The translations under genes were made by a program, and so were the position numbers. Shown piece after piece: positions 9,646 to 18,897 of a DNA stretch of 64,000 nt (the stretch's first letter is position 1; each line of letters opens with the position of its first letter). This DNA is from Salinisphaera shabanensis E1L3A (GTDB taxonomy: Bacteria; Pseudomonadota; Gammaproteobacteria; Nevskiales; Salinisphaeraceae). Under the pieces are notes generated by a model that was not told the DNA's origin, ran no database searches, and worked only from the letters and a program-made list of their open reading frames with translations. The stretch is taken from the NCBI RefSeq assembly GCF_000215955.2, contig NZ_AFNV02000014.1, forward strand, positions 1 to 64,000, read 5' to 3'.

Positions 9646-10875
9646 CTATTCGTAGGACTGGCGGAACTTGCGAATCACGATGATCGAGATCAGATTCAGC
9701 GTGAGCGTGACCACGAACAGCACCAGGCCGAGCGCGAATGCGGCCAGCGTTTCGGGGCTGTCGAAGGCCTGGTCACCGGTGAGCGCATCGACGATACGCA
9801 CCGTCACCGTGGTCATGTCTTCGAGCGGGTTCCAGGTGAGGTTCGGCCGCAGACCGGCAGCCATGACCACGATCATGGTCTCACCCAGCGCGCGGGAAAC
9901 ACCCAGCAGCGCAGCGGCCATGATGCCGGGGAAAGCCGCCGGCAGAATGATCTGCTTGATGGTCTCGGATTTGGTTGCGCCCAGTGCATAGGCGCCTTCA
10001 CGAAGACTGTTGGGAATCGAATTGATCACGTCGTCGGACAACGACGAGATGAACGGAATGATCATGATCCCCATCACCAATCCGGGCGCGAGCGCGTTGG
10101 TATACGAGGCATGCAAGCCGAAGAAATTGGCCACCTCGACCACCAGCGGACTGACCGTGATCGCGGCGAAGAAACCGTAGACGACCGTCGGGATACCGGC
10201 CAGAATTTCGAGCATCGGCTTGGCCAGCGTGCGTACGCGATAGCTGGCGTATTCGGACATATAGATCGCCGAAAGCAGCCCCACCGGAATCGCCACCGAC
10301 ATAGCGACCAGCGTGATCATGAACGTGCCGGCAAACAGCGGTACCGAACCGAATTGGGAATCAGCGGCTTGCTGGCCGGGGCGGAATGTCGCCACCGGCG
10401 ACCAGTTGGTACCGGTCACGAAGTCCCAGACGCTGACCTGGCTGAAGAACTTCAGCGCCTCGAACAGAATCGAAATGATGATGCCGAACGTGGTGAGAAT
10501 CGACACCAGCGACGCGGCAAAGAGCGTCCAATAAACAAATTTCTCGATCGCATTGCGTGCACGCAGCGTCGGCTCGACCTTGCGTAGCGCGATCATCAGC
10601 CCGACCGCGGCACCGAAGAGCGCGAAAGACAGCACGAACGGTGCAGACGGAACCTGCAATCCCAGCAACGCAGCCGATGCGGCAACGATACCGATTGCAA
10701 GGGCCGGCAGCGCCATCCAGGTCGCCACATAAACGCCGTACTGCGCCGGCAAAGAATGCATACGGCTGCCCGCGGCGTCCGATAACAATGCCTTGCGTCG
10801 CCCGAGAGCGAACGCGACAGCGGCCATCGGTACGAGGCCACCGAAGAAGACGAGCAGTATTTGGCTGGTTTCCAA
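9646..10875 (-). CDS. pstC: phosphate ABC transporter permease PstC
   Basis: 409 residues with two or three extra N-terminal membrane segments before the core permease, which contains REGAYALGATKSETI (the loop that docks on PstB). It translocates phosphate with PstA. The frame begins at TTG, preceded by AGGA about eight bases upstream, and no ATG offers a better start. It follows pstS after a 106-base gap that holds a strong stem-loop. Confidence 0.94.
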   Translation of the reverse strand: METSQILLVFFGGLVPMAAVAFALGRRKALLSDAAGSRMHSLPAQYGVYVATWMALPALAIGIVAASAALLGLQVPSAPFVLSFALFGAAVGLMIALRKVEPTLRARNAIEKFVYWTLFAASLVSILTTFGIIISILFEALKFFSQVSVWDFVTGTNWSPVATFRPGQQAADSQFGSVPLFAGTFMITLVAMSVAIPVGLLSAIYMSEYASYRVRTLAKPMLEILAGIPTVVYGFFAAITVSPLVVEVANFFGLHASYTNALAPGLVMGIMIIPFISSLSDDVINSIPNSLREGAYALGATKSETIKQIILPAAFPGIMAAALLGVSRALGETMIVVMAAGLRPNLTWNPLEDMTTVTVRIVDALTGDQAFDSPETLAAFALGLVLFVVTLTLNLISIIVIRKFRQSYE

Positions 10876-10929
10876 AACGCGATCCTAGGCTGAAAAGCGA
10901 ATGCGGCGGGCCGCCATGATAATCAAGAT

Positions 10930-10966
10930 GGCGCCGGCACGCCGCTTATCGACGTGTACCGGCGCC
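10930..10966 (-). other. stem-loop in the pstS-pstC gap
   Basis: GGCGCCGGCACG at 10930-10941 pairs with CGTGTACCGGCGCC at 10953-10966, a 12-bp stem with a two-base bulge and an 11-base loop. No T-run follows on the minus strand, so it is not a full terminator. Position suggests it protects or partly terminates the pstS transcript, which would let PstS be made in excess of the membrane subunits. That role is inference. Confidence 0.7.
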
Positions 10967-10981
10967 GTGTCAGTCGAACGT

Positions 10982-12007
10982 CTAGCTTTCGAGATCCGAG
11001 GCCTTGAGCTTGGCACGCGATTCCCACTCACTACGCTCGGCTTTCAGACGATCCTCGGGCAGCGGGATGAGACCGAGGTTCTTCAGATAACCGCGGTCGC
11101 TCGCCATCTGATCCGACAGGAACATGTCGACATACTGCTCCATGCCTTCGACCTGATCGACGTGAGCGTTCTTGGTATAGAAGAACAGCGAGCGCGAAAC
11201 CGGGTACTCACCCGAGGAGATCAGATCGCGCTCGGGCTCGACGCCGTCGATCTTCGCGCCCTGGATCTTGTCGCGGTTTTCTTCCAGATAGGAGAAACCG
11301 AAGACGCCGAAGGCATCCTTGTTCTGAGCAAGCTTCTGCACGATCAGGTTGTCGTTCTCGCCGGAGGGCACGTATTTGCCGTCCTGACGGATCGTGGTGT
11401 AAGCCTCGTCATAGCCTTCGATGTTCTCCGAACCGTGTTCCATGACCAGTTCTTCGAACGCGTCACGGGTACCCGAGGATGTCGGCGGGCCGTAGATCAG
11501 GATGTCTCGATCCGGCAGCGACGAGTCAATGTCGCTCCACTTGTTGTACGGGTTGTCGACCATCTTGCCGTCTTTCGGCACCTTGGCGGCGACAGCCAGG
11601 GTGATCTGCTCACGACTCAGATCGATCGCATCGTCGGTCTTGCTCTGCGCGAACACGATACCGTCGAAGCCGACCACATTCTCGGTGATGTCCTTGACGC
11701 CATTGTCCTGGCACATCTTGAACTCGGACGGTTTCATGCGACGCGAGGCGTTGGTGATGTCCGGCGTATTGGCGCCCACACCGCCGCAGAACAGCTTCAT
11801 GCCGCCGCCGGAACCCGTGGACTCGACCACCGGCGTACGAACGTCGCTCGTCGCGCCCAGTTCCTCGGCGACATAAGACGAGAACGGATAAACCGTGGAC
11901 GAGCCCACGATACGAATCTGATCGGCAGCCTGCGCAGCACCAGCGGTGGCGAGCAGGCCCGCAGCGATACCCGCCGCGCCCAGCGTGTGTTGCAAACGAA
12001 GTTTCAT
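10982..12007 (-). CDS. pstS: periplasmic phosphate-binding protein PstS
   Basis: 341 residues from the ATG at 12007. The signal peptide has a basic start, a hydrophobic core (GAAGIAAGLLATAG) and cleavage after AQA. The mature protein begins DQIRIVGSSTVYPFSS and carries the phosphate-loop residues (GSSTVYP, STGSGGG, TSSGTRD) of the OprP/PstS family seen in Pseudomonas. It captures phosphate in the periplasm and delivers it to PstCA. The frame is open upstream to 12364, but that stretch crosses the Pho box and promoter and is not coding. Confidence 0.95.
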   Translation of the reverse strand: MKLRLQHTLGAAGIAAGLLATAGAAQAADQIRIVGSSTVYPFSSYVAEELGATSDVRTPVVESTGSGGGMKLFCGGVGANTPDITNASRRMKPSEFKMCQDNGVKDITENVVGFDGIVFAQSKTDDAIDLSREQITLAVAAKVPKDGKMVDNPYNKWSDIDSSLPDRDILIYGPPTSSGTRDAFEELVMEHGSENIEGYDEAYTTIRQDGKYVPSGENDNLIVQKLAQNKDAFGVFGFSYLEENRDKIQGAKIDGVEPERDLISSGEYPVSRSLFFYTKNAHVDQVEGMEQYVDMFLSDQMASDRGYLKNLGLIPLPEDRLKAERSEWESRAKLKASDLES

Positions 12008-12079
12008 CAATGTCTCCCGGATGAAAGATTTCAGGCCAGCGGTTCTGACCTGCGGTGAGTGTGGGAGCAAACTTTGAAC

Positions 12080-12113
12080 AGGGTATTGCCGATCGATGAC
12101 AGATTTGTGACAA
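12080..12113 (-). promoter_or_regulatory. Pho box and -10 element of pstS
   Basis: On the minus strand 12113-12096 reads TTGTCAC-AAAT-CTGTCAT, two 7-bp half-sites with a 4-bp spacer, close to the PhoB consensus CTGTCAT-AWAW-CTGTCAY. About ten bases downstream is TACCCT (12085-12080), a plausible -10 with the spacing known for PhoB-activated promoters, which lack a good -35. The pstS ATG is about 70 bases further on. Confidence 0.85.
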
Positions 12114-12446
12114 GCCGTATAAATAGGTCTTGTTCGCTGTTTTCTGGGCACTAGCGAGTCAATAGCCGCGGCCGCTCGACCCTTCATCCCAGCGGTTGCT
12201 GGCCGAGCGCGCCCGCGCTGTGCACCGGGGGCCGACACTAACCGAATCGGCGCTCTCCCGGGCGGCGAGGCGAATGCGCAACCCGTCGGGCGATTTCCAA
12301 GTCTGATGACGCGGCATTCACGGGCCCGAGTGCGTTTCGAAAACGTGTAGGCCTCGTTCGACACCGCGCCTTACGGCATCAAGCCGTTGCCAATGCCCTT
12401 ATGCCCGACGAACCCTGCCGGAAACGCGTGGCGATAAATAGCAGCC
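12114..12446. other. non-coding stretch upstream of the pstS Pho box
   Basis: Between the porin terminator and the pstS Pho box I see no convincing gene. The only long frame is the upstream extension of pstS, which lacks any recognisable protein content and would run through the promoter. No tRNA-like or riboswitch-like fold was recognised. Confidence 0.6.
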
Positions 12447-12474
12447 AAAAAAAGACCCCGGGCAAGCCGGGGTC
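12447..12474 (-). terminator. intrinsic terminator of the porin gene
   Basis: Reading the minus strand, GACCCCGG and CCGGGGTC form an 8-bp GC-rich stem (12474-12467 with 12461-12454) with a 5-base loop, followed at once by seven T residues (12453-12447). It lies about 44 bases after the porin stop codon. Confidence 0.92.
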
Positions 12475-12517
12475 ATGATCAAAGGGAGCAATCCGCTTCT
12501 TGTTTTCAGGGGAGTTT

Positions 12518-13774
12518 TTACAGGACCTGCTGGAACTGCAGGAACAGCGTGTTCTGATCCTCGCCGATACCGGCCGGGTTGATCACCTGCCCGTTCGCAT
12601 CGTTCGCATACAGCACGTCACGACCGATTTCATAGGTCAGCTGGATTTTGGCGTCATGCTTGTTGAAGAAGTAGTTCAAACCGGCCGAGTAACGCTTGTC
12701 CATGTCGTCGGAAATAATGGTGCCGTCGGCATCGCGATAGCCGTCGTCCAGATCCAGCGCAGAGAAGCCGGCGGTGAACTCGAGCTTGCTGGGCACGATC
12801 ATGTAGCCGGCCTTGACCATGTAGGTCATGAACTTCGCGTCGCCTTCATCGTTGACGAAGCCGATACCGTCGGTCACGCCGTTGTCGGAGAGAAAATCAC
12901 GGGTGCCATCGGTCACTTCCGCGTTGGTGTACTGAATGGCAGCATCCGCGGAGAAATACCCCGAACGGAAAGCGGCATCCACGCCCAGGCCAGTGACGCT
13001 GTCATATTCGCCTTCCGGGCTGCTATCGGCTTCAAAATCCTCGAACCCGGCGTCACTGTCGTTGTCCCAGTAGAAGCCGTTGAGGCCAAGGCCGAACTTG
13101 GTTTCTTCACCGAACGCACCCTGAGCGAGCTTGAACCCACCCAACGGAGTGAAATCGATACGGCCGGCAAACATCTTGCCGAAGTAATCCGGATCGCCGC
13201 TTACCCGCGATTCGAAGTCCACTTTGTCCAGATCGCTTTCCAGGCCGGCGTTGAATACGCCTGCTGCCACCTGAAACACGTCACTCGGCGCGGCGGTATA
13301 CAGAATACCGATCTGGCGATCCGGCACACCGAAATTGTGGTCACCCACCACGGTACGCTCGACGAACTGCTGACGCTTGGACGAGGTAAGCAACTCGCGC
13401 GAGTACGGCACGTTCATGTTGCCAACCTGGATCTCGCCGGCCGATAGCCCCGAATAGTTGATGAAAGCGTCCTTGACTTCCGGATCTTCCGACGTATCGC
13501 CAAAATCGACCTGCCAGATACCGTAAATGTTTTCCGTGAGCGTGCCTTCGATATAGAAGCGCATGCGGCGCAGAAAGAAATCGTCGCCCGAGTCGCTGCC
13601 TTCGCCTTCGCTATCGGCATCGACCAGACGGTACTGCGGTTGAAGACGGCCGCCGATCTCAAGCGACTTGTTGCCTTCCTCGTACAAGGTAATGCCGGCC
13701 GAAGCGAGCATGGGCATGGCGGTAACAGCCGCGCCGGCGAGCACGCCCATGGCGCGCAGTTGAAAACGGTTCAT
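12518..13774 (-). CDS. OprO/OprP-type phosphate-selective porin
   Basis: 418 residues. A signal peptide ends at AGAAVTAMPMLASAG, then the sequence begins with the typical GGRLQPQYRLVDAD strand and alternates short amphipathic beta strands to the end, finishing with the aromatic/hydrophobic strand NTLFLQFQQVL. OprO/OprP proteins are trimeric outer-membrane channels for phosphate and polyphosphate. The family match is good, but ion selectivity cannot be read from sequence. Tandem Pho boxes upstream and placement between phoR and pstS support a phosphate role. Confidence 0.88.
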   Translation of the reverse strand: MNRFQLRAMGVLAGAAVTAMPMLASAGITLYEEGNKSLEIGGRLQPQYRLVDADSEGEGSDSGDDFFLRRMRFYIEGTLTENIYGIWQVDFGDTSEDPEVKDAFINYSGLSAGEIQVGNMNVPYSRELLTSSKRQQFVERTVVGDHNFGVPDRQIGILYTAAPSDVFQVAAGVFNAGLESDLDKVDFESRVSGDPDYFGKMFAGRIDFTPLGGFKLAQGAFGEETKFGLGLNGFYWDNDSDAGFEDFEADSSPEGEYDSVTGLGVDAAFRSGYFSADAAIQYTNAEVTDGTRDFLSDNGVTDGIGFVNDEGDAKFMTYMVKAGYMIVPSKLEFTAGFSALDLDDGYRDADGTIISDDMDKRYSAGLNYFFNKHDAKIQLTYEIGRDVLYANDANGQVINPAGIGEDQNTLFLQFQQVL

Positions 13775-13820
13775 CAGTAGGTCTCCCTGGATTGTGTCTC
13801 GGCTTGTGCAGCCGCGGGAG

Positions 13821-13876
13821 AAACTACCTAAGACGTGTGACAGTCAGGTAACCGCTTTATGACGGTCATATGACGG
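13821..13876 (-). promoter_or_regulatory. tandem Pho boxes and -10 element of the porin gene
   Basis: Four half-sites lie in 11-bp register on the minus strand: CCGTCAT (13876-13870), CCGTCAT (13865-13859), CGGTTAC (13854-13848) and CTGTCAC (13843-13837), each separated by 4 bp. This is two full Pho boxes end to end. TAGTTT (13826-13821) follows ten bases after the last half-site and fits as a -10. The third half-site is the weakest. Binding of two PhoB dimers is inferred. Confidence 0.8.
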
Positions 13877-14070
13877 TGCCGAACGAGCGCGCTGAGATTG
13901 GCTTTTCAGCCATAGGACGTCGAAGGTGAAACACTTGCAATAGCCGGCCTCAGGCGTGGGCAGCGCGGCGATACCGTCTGATCGGGCCGCCGTCGGGCAA
14001 ACGATATATGGACACTCGTGCGCCTCGCCGGCCCGGGAGCGGACCCAGGTCGCGATCGGAACGGCTGCGT

Positions 14071-15399
14071 TCAGGCGGCCTGACGGTCGAGTGCGCGTTG
14101 TACCGGGAACCGGCAAGTAAACGTCGAACCAAAGCCCGGTTCGCTGTGGATCTCCAGCTCAGCTTCGTGATGCTCGAGGCAGTGTTTGACGATCGCAAGC
14201 CCGAGACCGGTCCCACCGCTGCTCGCTTGCCGCCCTGGATCGACGCGATAGAAGCGCTCGGTCAAACGCGGCAGATGCTGAGCTTCGATACCGGGGCCGT
14301 TATCGGTGACCGAAAAACAGGCCGCGTCCTCTTCTCGCCACCAGCGCACCTGGATCGTGCCGGCGTCGGTGGTGGTATAACGCACCGCGTTGGATAAGAG
14401 ATTGGAAAACACGCTCTCCAATTCGCCCGGCCGGCCATACAGGTCCAGGTCGGGTTCGATATCCAGCACGATCTCATGGGTCGTGCTGTTCGCACGTCGG
14501 ATATCGTCGACGAGCGATTGAATCATGGTCGGGATATCAATACGTTCCTGGCGCTGCTGCAACCCCTCGCTTTCGAGGCGCGCCAGTTTGAGCAGGCTGT
14601 CGATGATGCGGTTCATGCGCCGCGACTGTTCACCCATCTCCCGAATCGGCGCCTGCCAGCCGGTGAGCGCGCCATCGCTACCCGCCTCTTCTTCCATCAT
14701 TTCCAGATAGCCGCGCAGTACCGTCAACGGCGTTCGCAACTCGTGGGATGCATTGGCGACGAAATCCCGGCGGGTATGTTCGAGGCGTTTCTGCTCGCTG
14801 ATATCGCGCGCGATGAGCAGGCGCTGGTTATTACCGTACGGAATCAGCCGAAGCAGTAGCGTGTCCGCCTCGTTAACCGGCGACGGCACCTCGAGCTCGC
14901 CGATGTGCTCGGCCTTCATCAACTGGCTCGATACACGCGGATGGCGTAACAGATTCGCCAGGCGCTGGCCCAAATCCTGCGGGCTGCGCAGCGCCATCAG
15001 CGCACCTGCGGCCTCGTTGAACCACACGATTCGTCCTTGCGAATCGAGCACGACCGCGCCATCGGGCAGAGCCGCCGTCGAGGCCTGGAATTCGTGAACG
15101 ATGCTCTTGAGCCGCTTCTTGCGCTTGCGGTTGCGCTGTTTGAGCCGGTACAGCTCGGTATAGATCTCTTGCCAGACACCGATGCCCTCGGACGGCTCGA
15201 TTCGATCCGAGGCCAGCCAGCGATGCAGCTGGTAGGCATACATCAGGTGCATACCCAGATAGGCACACACGCCGATCAAAATGGCGACAAGCTCGTAGCC
15301 GGTCAGTAGCCCGACCACCGCGCACAGCGCAAGCCACGCGCCGATGATGAACAGTTCGCGACGCCATACCCGTGCCGCGCCCGCCGAGGGAATACTCAT
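14071..15399 (-). CDS. phoR: phosphate regulon sensor histidine kinase PhoR
   Basis: 442 residues. Two membrane segments near the N-terminus (about 15-55) and no sizeable periplasmic domain, as in E. coli PhoR. A charged linker (about 85-100) and a PAS domain (about 105-200) follow. The phosphorylated histidine is H219 in NASHELRTPL. The ATPase has NLLSNAVRYT, DNGPGI and GGTGLGLAIV. It senses phosphate status through Pst/PhoU and controls PhoB. It follows phoB after 27 bases. No terminator with a T-run was seen after it. Confidence 0.95.
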   Translation of the reverse strand: MSIPSAGAARVWRRELFIIGAWLALCAVVGLLTGYELVAILIGVCAYLGMHLMYAYQLHRWLASDRIEPSEGIGVWQEIYTELYRLKQRNRKRKKRLKSIVHEFQASTAALPDGAVVLDSQGRIVWFNEAAGALMALRSPQDLGQRLANLLRHPRVSSQLMKAEHIGELEVPSPVNEADTLLLRLIPYGNNQRLLIARDISEQKRLEHTRRDFVANASHELRTPLTVLRGYLEMMEEEAGSDGALTGWQAPIREMGEQSRRMNRIIDSLLKLARLESEGLQQRQERIDIPTMIQSLVDDIRRANSTTHEIVLDIEPDLDLYGRPGELESVFSNLLSNAVRYTTTDAGTIQVRWWREEDAACFSVTDNGPGIEAQHLPRLTERFYRVDPGRQASSGGTGLGLAIVKHCLEHHEAELEIHSEPGFGSTFTCRFPVQRALDRQAA

Positions 15400-15426
15400 A
15401 ACCTCGCCAGTCGCGATAGTGCGAGG

Positions 15427-16122
15427 CTACACCGCCTTGCTGGAGAATCGATAACCGCTGCCCCGCACCGTCTGAATGAAATGATCGAAACCGAACGGCG
15501 CAAGCGCCTTGCGTAGACGCCGAATATGTACATCCACCGTCCGTTCTTCAACAAACACATTCTGGCCCCAAACGCGGTCAAGCATCTGCTCACGTGAATA
15601 CACGCGTTCCGGATTGCTCATGAAGAATCGGAGTAGCCGGTATTCGGTGGGTCCGAGCTTGACCGGTGCATCGCCGGCCGCGACCCGCTGGCTGGCGGCG
15701 TCCAGAACCAGCCCATCGAGCTCCAGCGTTTCGTCCTCGCCACCTGGCAGGCTTCGGCGTAGCACCGCGCGCACGCGCGCGACGAGCTCGGAGGAGGAAA
15801 ACGGCTTGGTGATGTAATCGTCCGCGCCGAGATTGAGCCCTCGCACCCGGTCGTCGGCATCCACACGGGCGGTGACCATGATCACTGGCAACTGGGCGGT
15901 GAGCTCGTCGCGGCGCAGTTCGCGCGCGAACTCTGCGCCCGAAACACCCGGCAACATCCAGTCGAGCAACACCAGATCCGGACGCCGCTCGGCCATGGCA
16001 AGACGTGCGCTCTGCGCGTCCTCTGCTTCGCTGACGGCGAAATCCGCTCGCTCCAGGGCGAATCGAATCATGTCGCGGATCGGCGCTTCGTCCTCGACGA
16101 TCAGAACATGCTTGTGCTGCAT
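15427..16122 (-). CDS. phoB: phosphate regulon response regulator PhoB
   Basis: 231 residues from the ATG at 16122. The receiver has the acidic pocket VEDE, phosphoacceptor D54 (LLDWMLPG) and the conserved Lys in YITKPF. An OmpR-type winged helix follows, with the recognition region [15 protein letters not shown]. An in-frame ATG five codons upstream (16137) is possible, and neither start has a strong ribosome-binding site; 16122 matches the usual PhoB N-terminus. It activates the pst, porin and its own promoter. It is first in the phoB-phoR operon. Confidence 0.95.
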   Translation of the reverse strand: MQHKHVLIVEDEAPIRDMIRFALERADFAVSEAEDAQSARLAMAERRPDLVLLDWMLPGVSGAEFARELRRDELTAQLPVIMVTARVDADDRVRGLNLGADDYITKPFSSSELVARVRAVLRRSLPGGEDETLELDGLVLDAASQRVAAGDAPVKLGPTEYRLLRFFMSNPERVYSREQMLDRVWGQNVFVEERTVDVHIRRLRKALAPFGFDHFIQTVRGSGYRFSSKAV

Positions 16123-16155
16123 TACGTGGGGTCTCATGGGGACTATGACGCCGTA

Positions 16156-16189
16156 ACGCTAGGCACTCGATATTACAGCAATATGACAA
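16156..16189 (-). promoter_or_regulatory. Pho box and -10 element of phoB
   Basis: Minus strand 16189-16172 reads TTGTCAT-ATTG-CTGTAAT, two half-sites with 4-bp spacing that match the PhoB consensus well. TAGCGT (16161-16156) follows after ten bases as a likely -10. This indicates autoregulation of phoBR, as known in E. coli. Confidence 0.8.
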
Positions 16190-16215
16190 CGCTGGCCGGG
16201 CGACCCATGAACCGT

Positions 16216-18834
16216 TCAGGCAGCCACGTTGCTCTGTTCGAGCCCGGCGGCAACGATCTCACGCGTGTTGTCCGACAACTCGGCTTCGGCGATACGCGCA
16301 AGCGCTGCCCGCATGCCGTCGGCCTGCGCCGGAACATGGCGTGCCCAGTTGGTGAGCATGCCGGCCAGCGCAGCAGCGAGCTGCGGGTTCAGGCTGTCCA
16401 GGCGCAGTATCTCGTCGGCAATCAGTGCATAGCCTGCACCGTCGGCACGATGAAACCCGACACGATTGCCGCGTACGAAACCACCCAGCAGCGCACGAAT
16501 ACGATTCGGATTGGTGAAATCGAAGCGCGCATCAGCCAGCAATTCCCGCACGCGTTCCACGCTGTCGTCACGACGCGTCGTCGCTTGCAGTCTGAGCCAT
16601 TTGTCCATGACCAGCGGATAATCCGCCCATGTCTGCGCGAAATCGTCGAGCACGCGTTGGCGTTCGGGCGCGTTCAGATCGCGCAGCGCATCGAGCGCGG
16701 CCATGCGATCAGTCATGTTGTCTGCGCCGTCGTAGACAGCGGCGGCGCGCGCGGCTAAGCCCGGTGCTTCAATCGTCGCCAGATAATCCAGCGCAACTGC
16801 AAAAACACGTCGGCGCCCTGCTTCGGCAACGTCGAATATATACGCGCTACTTGCCGCATGCGTATCCGCGAGCGCCTGGAAACGCTTGGCGAACCGAGTG
16901 GCGATCGCTTCTTTCAGCTCGCGCCGTGCGGCATCGATCGCAAAAATATCGACAGCGTCGAACTGTTCGCCGAGCATCGCTTCACTAGGCAGCGTCAGCA
17001 TTTCGGCAAGCAATTCACGATCGGCCGGTGGATTGTCGAGCAGTGTCTCTATCGCCTCGAACAACAGCTCGGGCGCCGCCACTGGCGCGTTGCCTTCACG
17101 GCGCGCCGACACATCGGCCACGAGTGTCTTCAGATACAGCGCCTGGGCCGCATCCCAGCGGCAGACCGGATCGCTGTCGTGTGCCATCAGGCGTGCGAGT
17201 GCTTCGTCGCTTTGCTCATATTCCAGGCGCACGGGCGCGGTGAAACCGCGCAGCGCAGACACGGTCGGCTCGGCGTCGAAGCCATCGAACGTCCAGCTTT
17301 GTTCGGCGCTGTTCAAGCGCAGCACCTCGGCTTCGCGCACGGGCGCACCCTCGGCATCGAACAGCGCGATTTCAACGGGGATATCGAACAGCGGCTTGTC
17401 GTTCTGGTCGGGCGTGGCCGGCGTGTGCTGTGACAACGTCAGCTGCAGCCGGCCATCCTCAAAGTCGGTCGCGACCCGTACCCGCGGCGTGCCTGCCTGG
17501 GCATACCAGTGCCGGAACTGAGCGAGGTCGAGGCCGGTGGATTCTTCCATTGCGACCACGAAATCCTCGATGGTCACCGCCTGGCCGTCGTGCTTGTCGA
17601 GATAATGACGCACAGCAATAATGAACGCATCACGCCCGGCCATCTGCGCGATCATGCGGATCACCTCGCCGCCTTTCTCATAGACGGTGATGGTGTAGAA
17701 GTTGTTCATCTCCACATAGGATTCCGGGCGTACCGGATGCGCCCGCGGGCCGCCGTCCTCGGGGAACTGGATTTCGCGCATGGTCCGCACCTGGCGAATA
17801 CGGGTGACGCCAGGCGAGCCCTGATCGATCGCGAACTGGTGCTCGCGATAGACGGTGAGCCCTTCCTTCAACGACAGCTGGAACCAGTCGCGACAGGTCA
17901 CGCGGTTGCCGGTGTAGTTGTGGAAATACTCGTGGGCGACCACGTCGCGCACGAGCGCGAAATCGCTGTCGGTTGCAGTATCCGCACGCGCAAAGATACA
18001 GGCCGTGTTGAACACGTTCAGGCCCTTGTTTTCCATGGCCCCCATGTTGAAGCTGCCCACGGCCACCGTGACGTAGCTGTCCAGGTCGTACTCTAGACCG
18101 TAGGTGTCTTCGTCCCAAGCCATGGCCTGCTTGAGCGAAGCCATGGCGTGGTGGCACTGGTCTTCGTTGCCGTGCTCGGTATACAGCCGCAAATCGACCT
18201 TACGGCCCGACGCTGTAGTGTAGCTGTCGCGAATCATGCCCAGATCACCGACCACCATCGCGAACAGATAACAGGGTTTGGCGAACGGGTCTTCGAAGAC
18301 CGCGTAATGACGGCCGTTGTCGAGCGTACCGGAATCGACACAGTTGCCGTTGGCCAGCAGCACCGGGAATTTGTGTGCATCGGCGCTGATTCGCGTGGTG
18401 TAGCGCGCCATGACGTCCGGACGGTCCGGGAAATATGTAATCCGCGAGAACCCGTTCGACTCGCACTGGCTACACAGGATATCGCCGGAGCGATAGAAGC
18501 CCTCGAGCGACAGATTCTGCTCGGGGCCGATAGTGTTTTCGACGACGAACGTGAATATTTCAGGCGGGTTATGGATAACCAGCGCGTTGTCGCTCAACGC
18601 ATATTCATGCGTATCCAGCGCGCGACCGTCGATGGCGGCCGACAAGAACTGCATGTCCCGGCCGTCCAGGCGCCATTGGGACGTATCGTTCGCGTCAGGG
18701 TTGCGCCGTACCGCGTACGTCGCCCGCACCTGCGTGCGATCGCTTCGAATTTCGAAATCCAGATCAACCGTATCGATCAGATACGCCGGCGGCTGGTAGT
18801 CGGCGCGATACTTGCGCTGGGTGTCGCCAGTCAT
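16216..18834 (-). CDS. pepN: aminopeptidase N (M1 zinc metallopeptidase)
   Basis: 872 residues, the size of E. coli PepN. It contains the substrate-binding GAMEN motif and the zinc motif HEYFHNYTGN (HExxH), with the third ligand Glu downstream in the segment LSLKEGLTVYREH. It removes N-terminal residues from peptides in the cytoplasm. The gene stands alone, with phoB downstream of it in the other direction of reading and the KAS III-like gene upstream on the same strand. Confidence 0.95.
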   Translation of the reverse strand: MTGDTQRKYRADYQPPAYLIDTVDLDFEIRSDRTQVRATYAVRRNPDANDTSQWRLDGRDMQFLSAAIDGRALDTHEYALSDNALVIHNPPEIFTFVVENTIGPEQNLSLEGFYRSGDILCSQCESNGFSRITYFPDRPDVMARYTTRISADAHKFPVLLANGNCVDSGTLDNGRHYAVFEDPFAKPCYLFAMVVGDLGMIRDSYTTASGRKVDLRLYTEHGNEDQCHHAMASLKQAMAWDEDTYGLEYDLDSYVTVAVGSFNMGAMENKGLNVFNTACIFARADTATDSDFALVRDVVAHEYFHNYTGNRVTCRDWFQLSLKEGLTVYREHQFAIDQGSPGVTRIRQVRTMREIQFPEDGGPRAHPVRPESYVEMNNFYTITVYEKGGEVIRMIAQMAGRDAFIIAVRHYLDKHDGQAVTIEDFVVAMEESTGLDLAQFRHWYAQAGTPRVRVATDFEDGRLQLTLSQHTPATPDQNDKPLFDIPVEIALFDAEGAPVREAEVLRLNSAEQSWTFDGFDAEPTVSALRGFTAPVRLEYEQSDEALARLMAHDSDPVCRWDAAQALYLKTLVADVSARREGNAPVAAPELLFEAIETLLDNPPADRELLAEMLTLPSEAMLGEQFDAVDIFAIDAARRELKEAIATRFAKRFQALADTHAASSAYIFDVAEAGRRRVFAVALDYLATIEAPGLAARAAAVYDGADNMTDRMAALDALRDLNAPERQRVLDDFAQTWADYPLVMDKWLRLQATTRRDDSVERVRELLADARFDFTNPNRIRALLGGFVRGNRVGFHRADGAGYALIADEILRLDSLNPQLAAALAGMLTNWARHVPAQADGMRAALARIAEAELSDNTREIVAAGLEQSNVAA

Positions 18835-18897
18835 GACAGGCTGCCTAAGAGGATGAATGGATACGTCGTCGCGAAGGCGCTTCTATACCAGTCGCAC

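Noticed and set aside
12008-12364. N-terminal extension of the pstS frame
   Set aside because: It runs through the Pho box and -10, and the signal peptide begins only at 12007.
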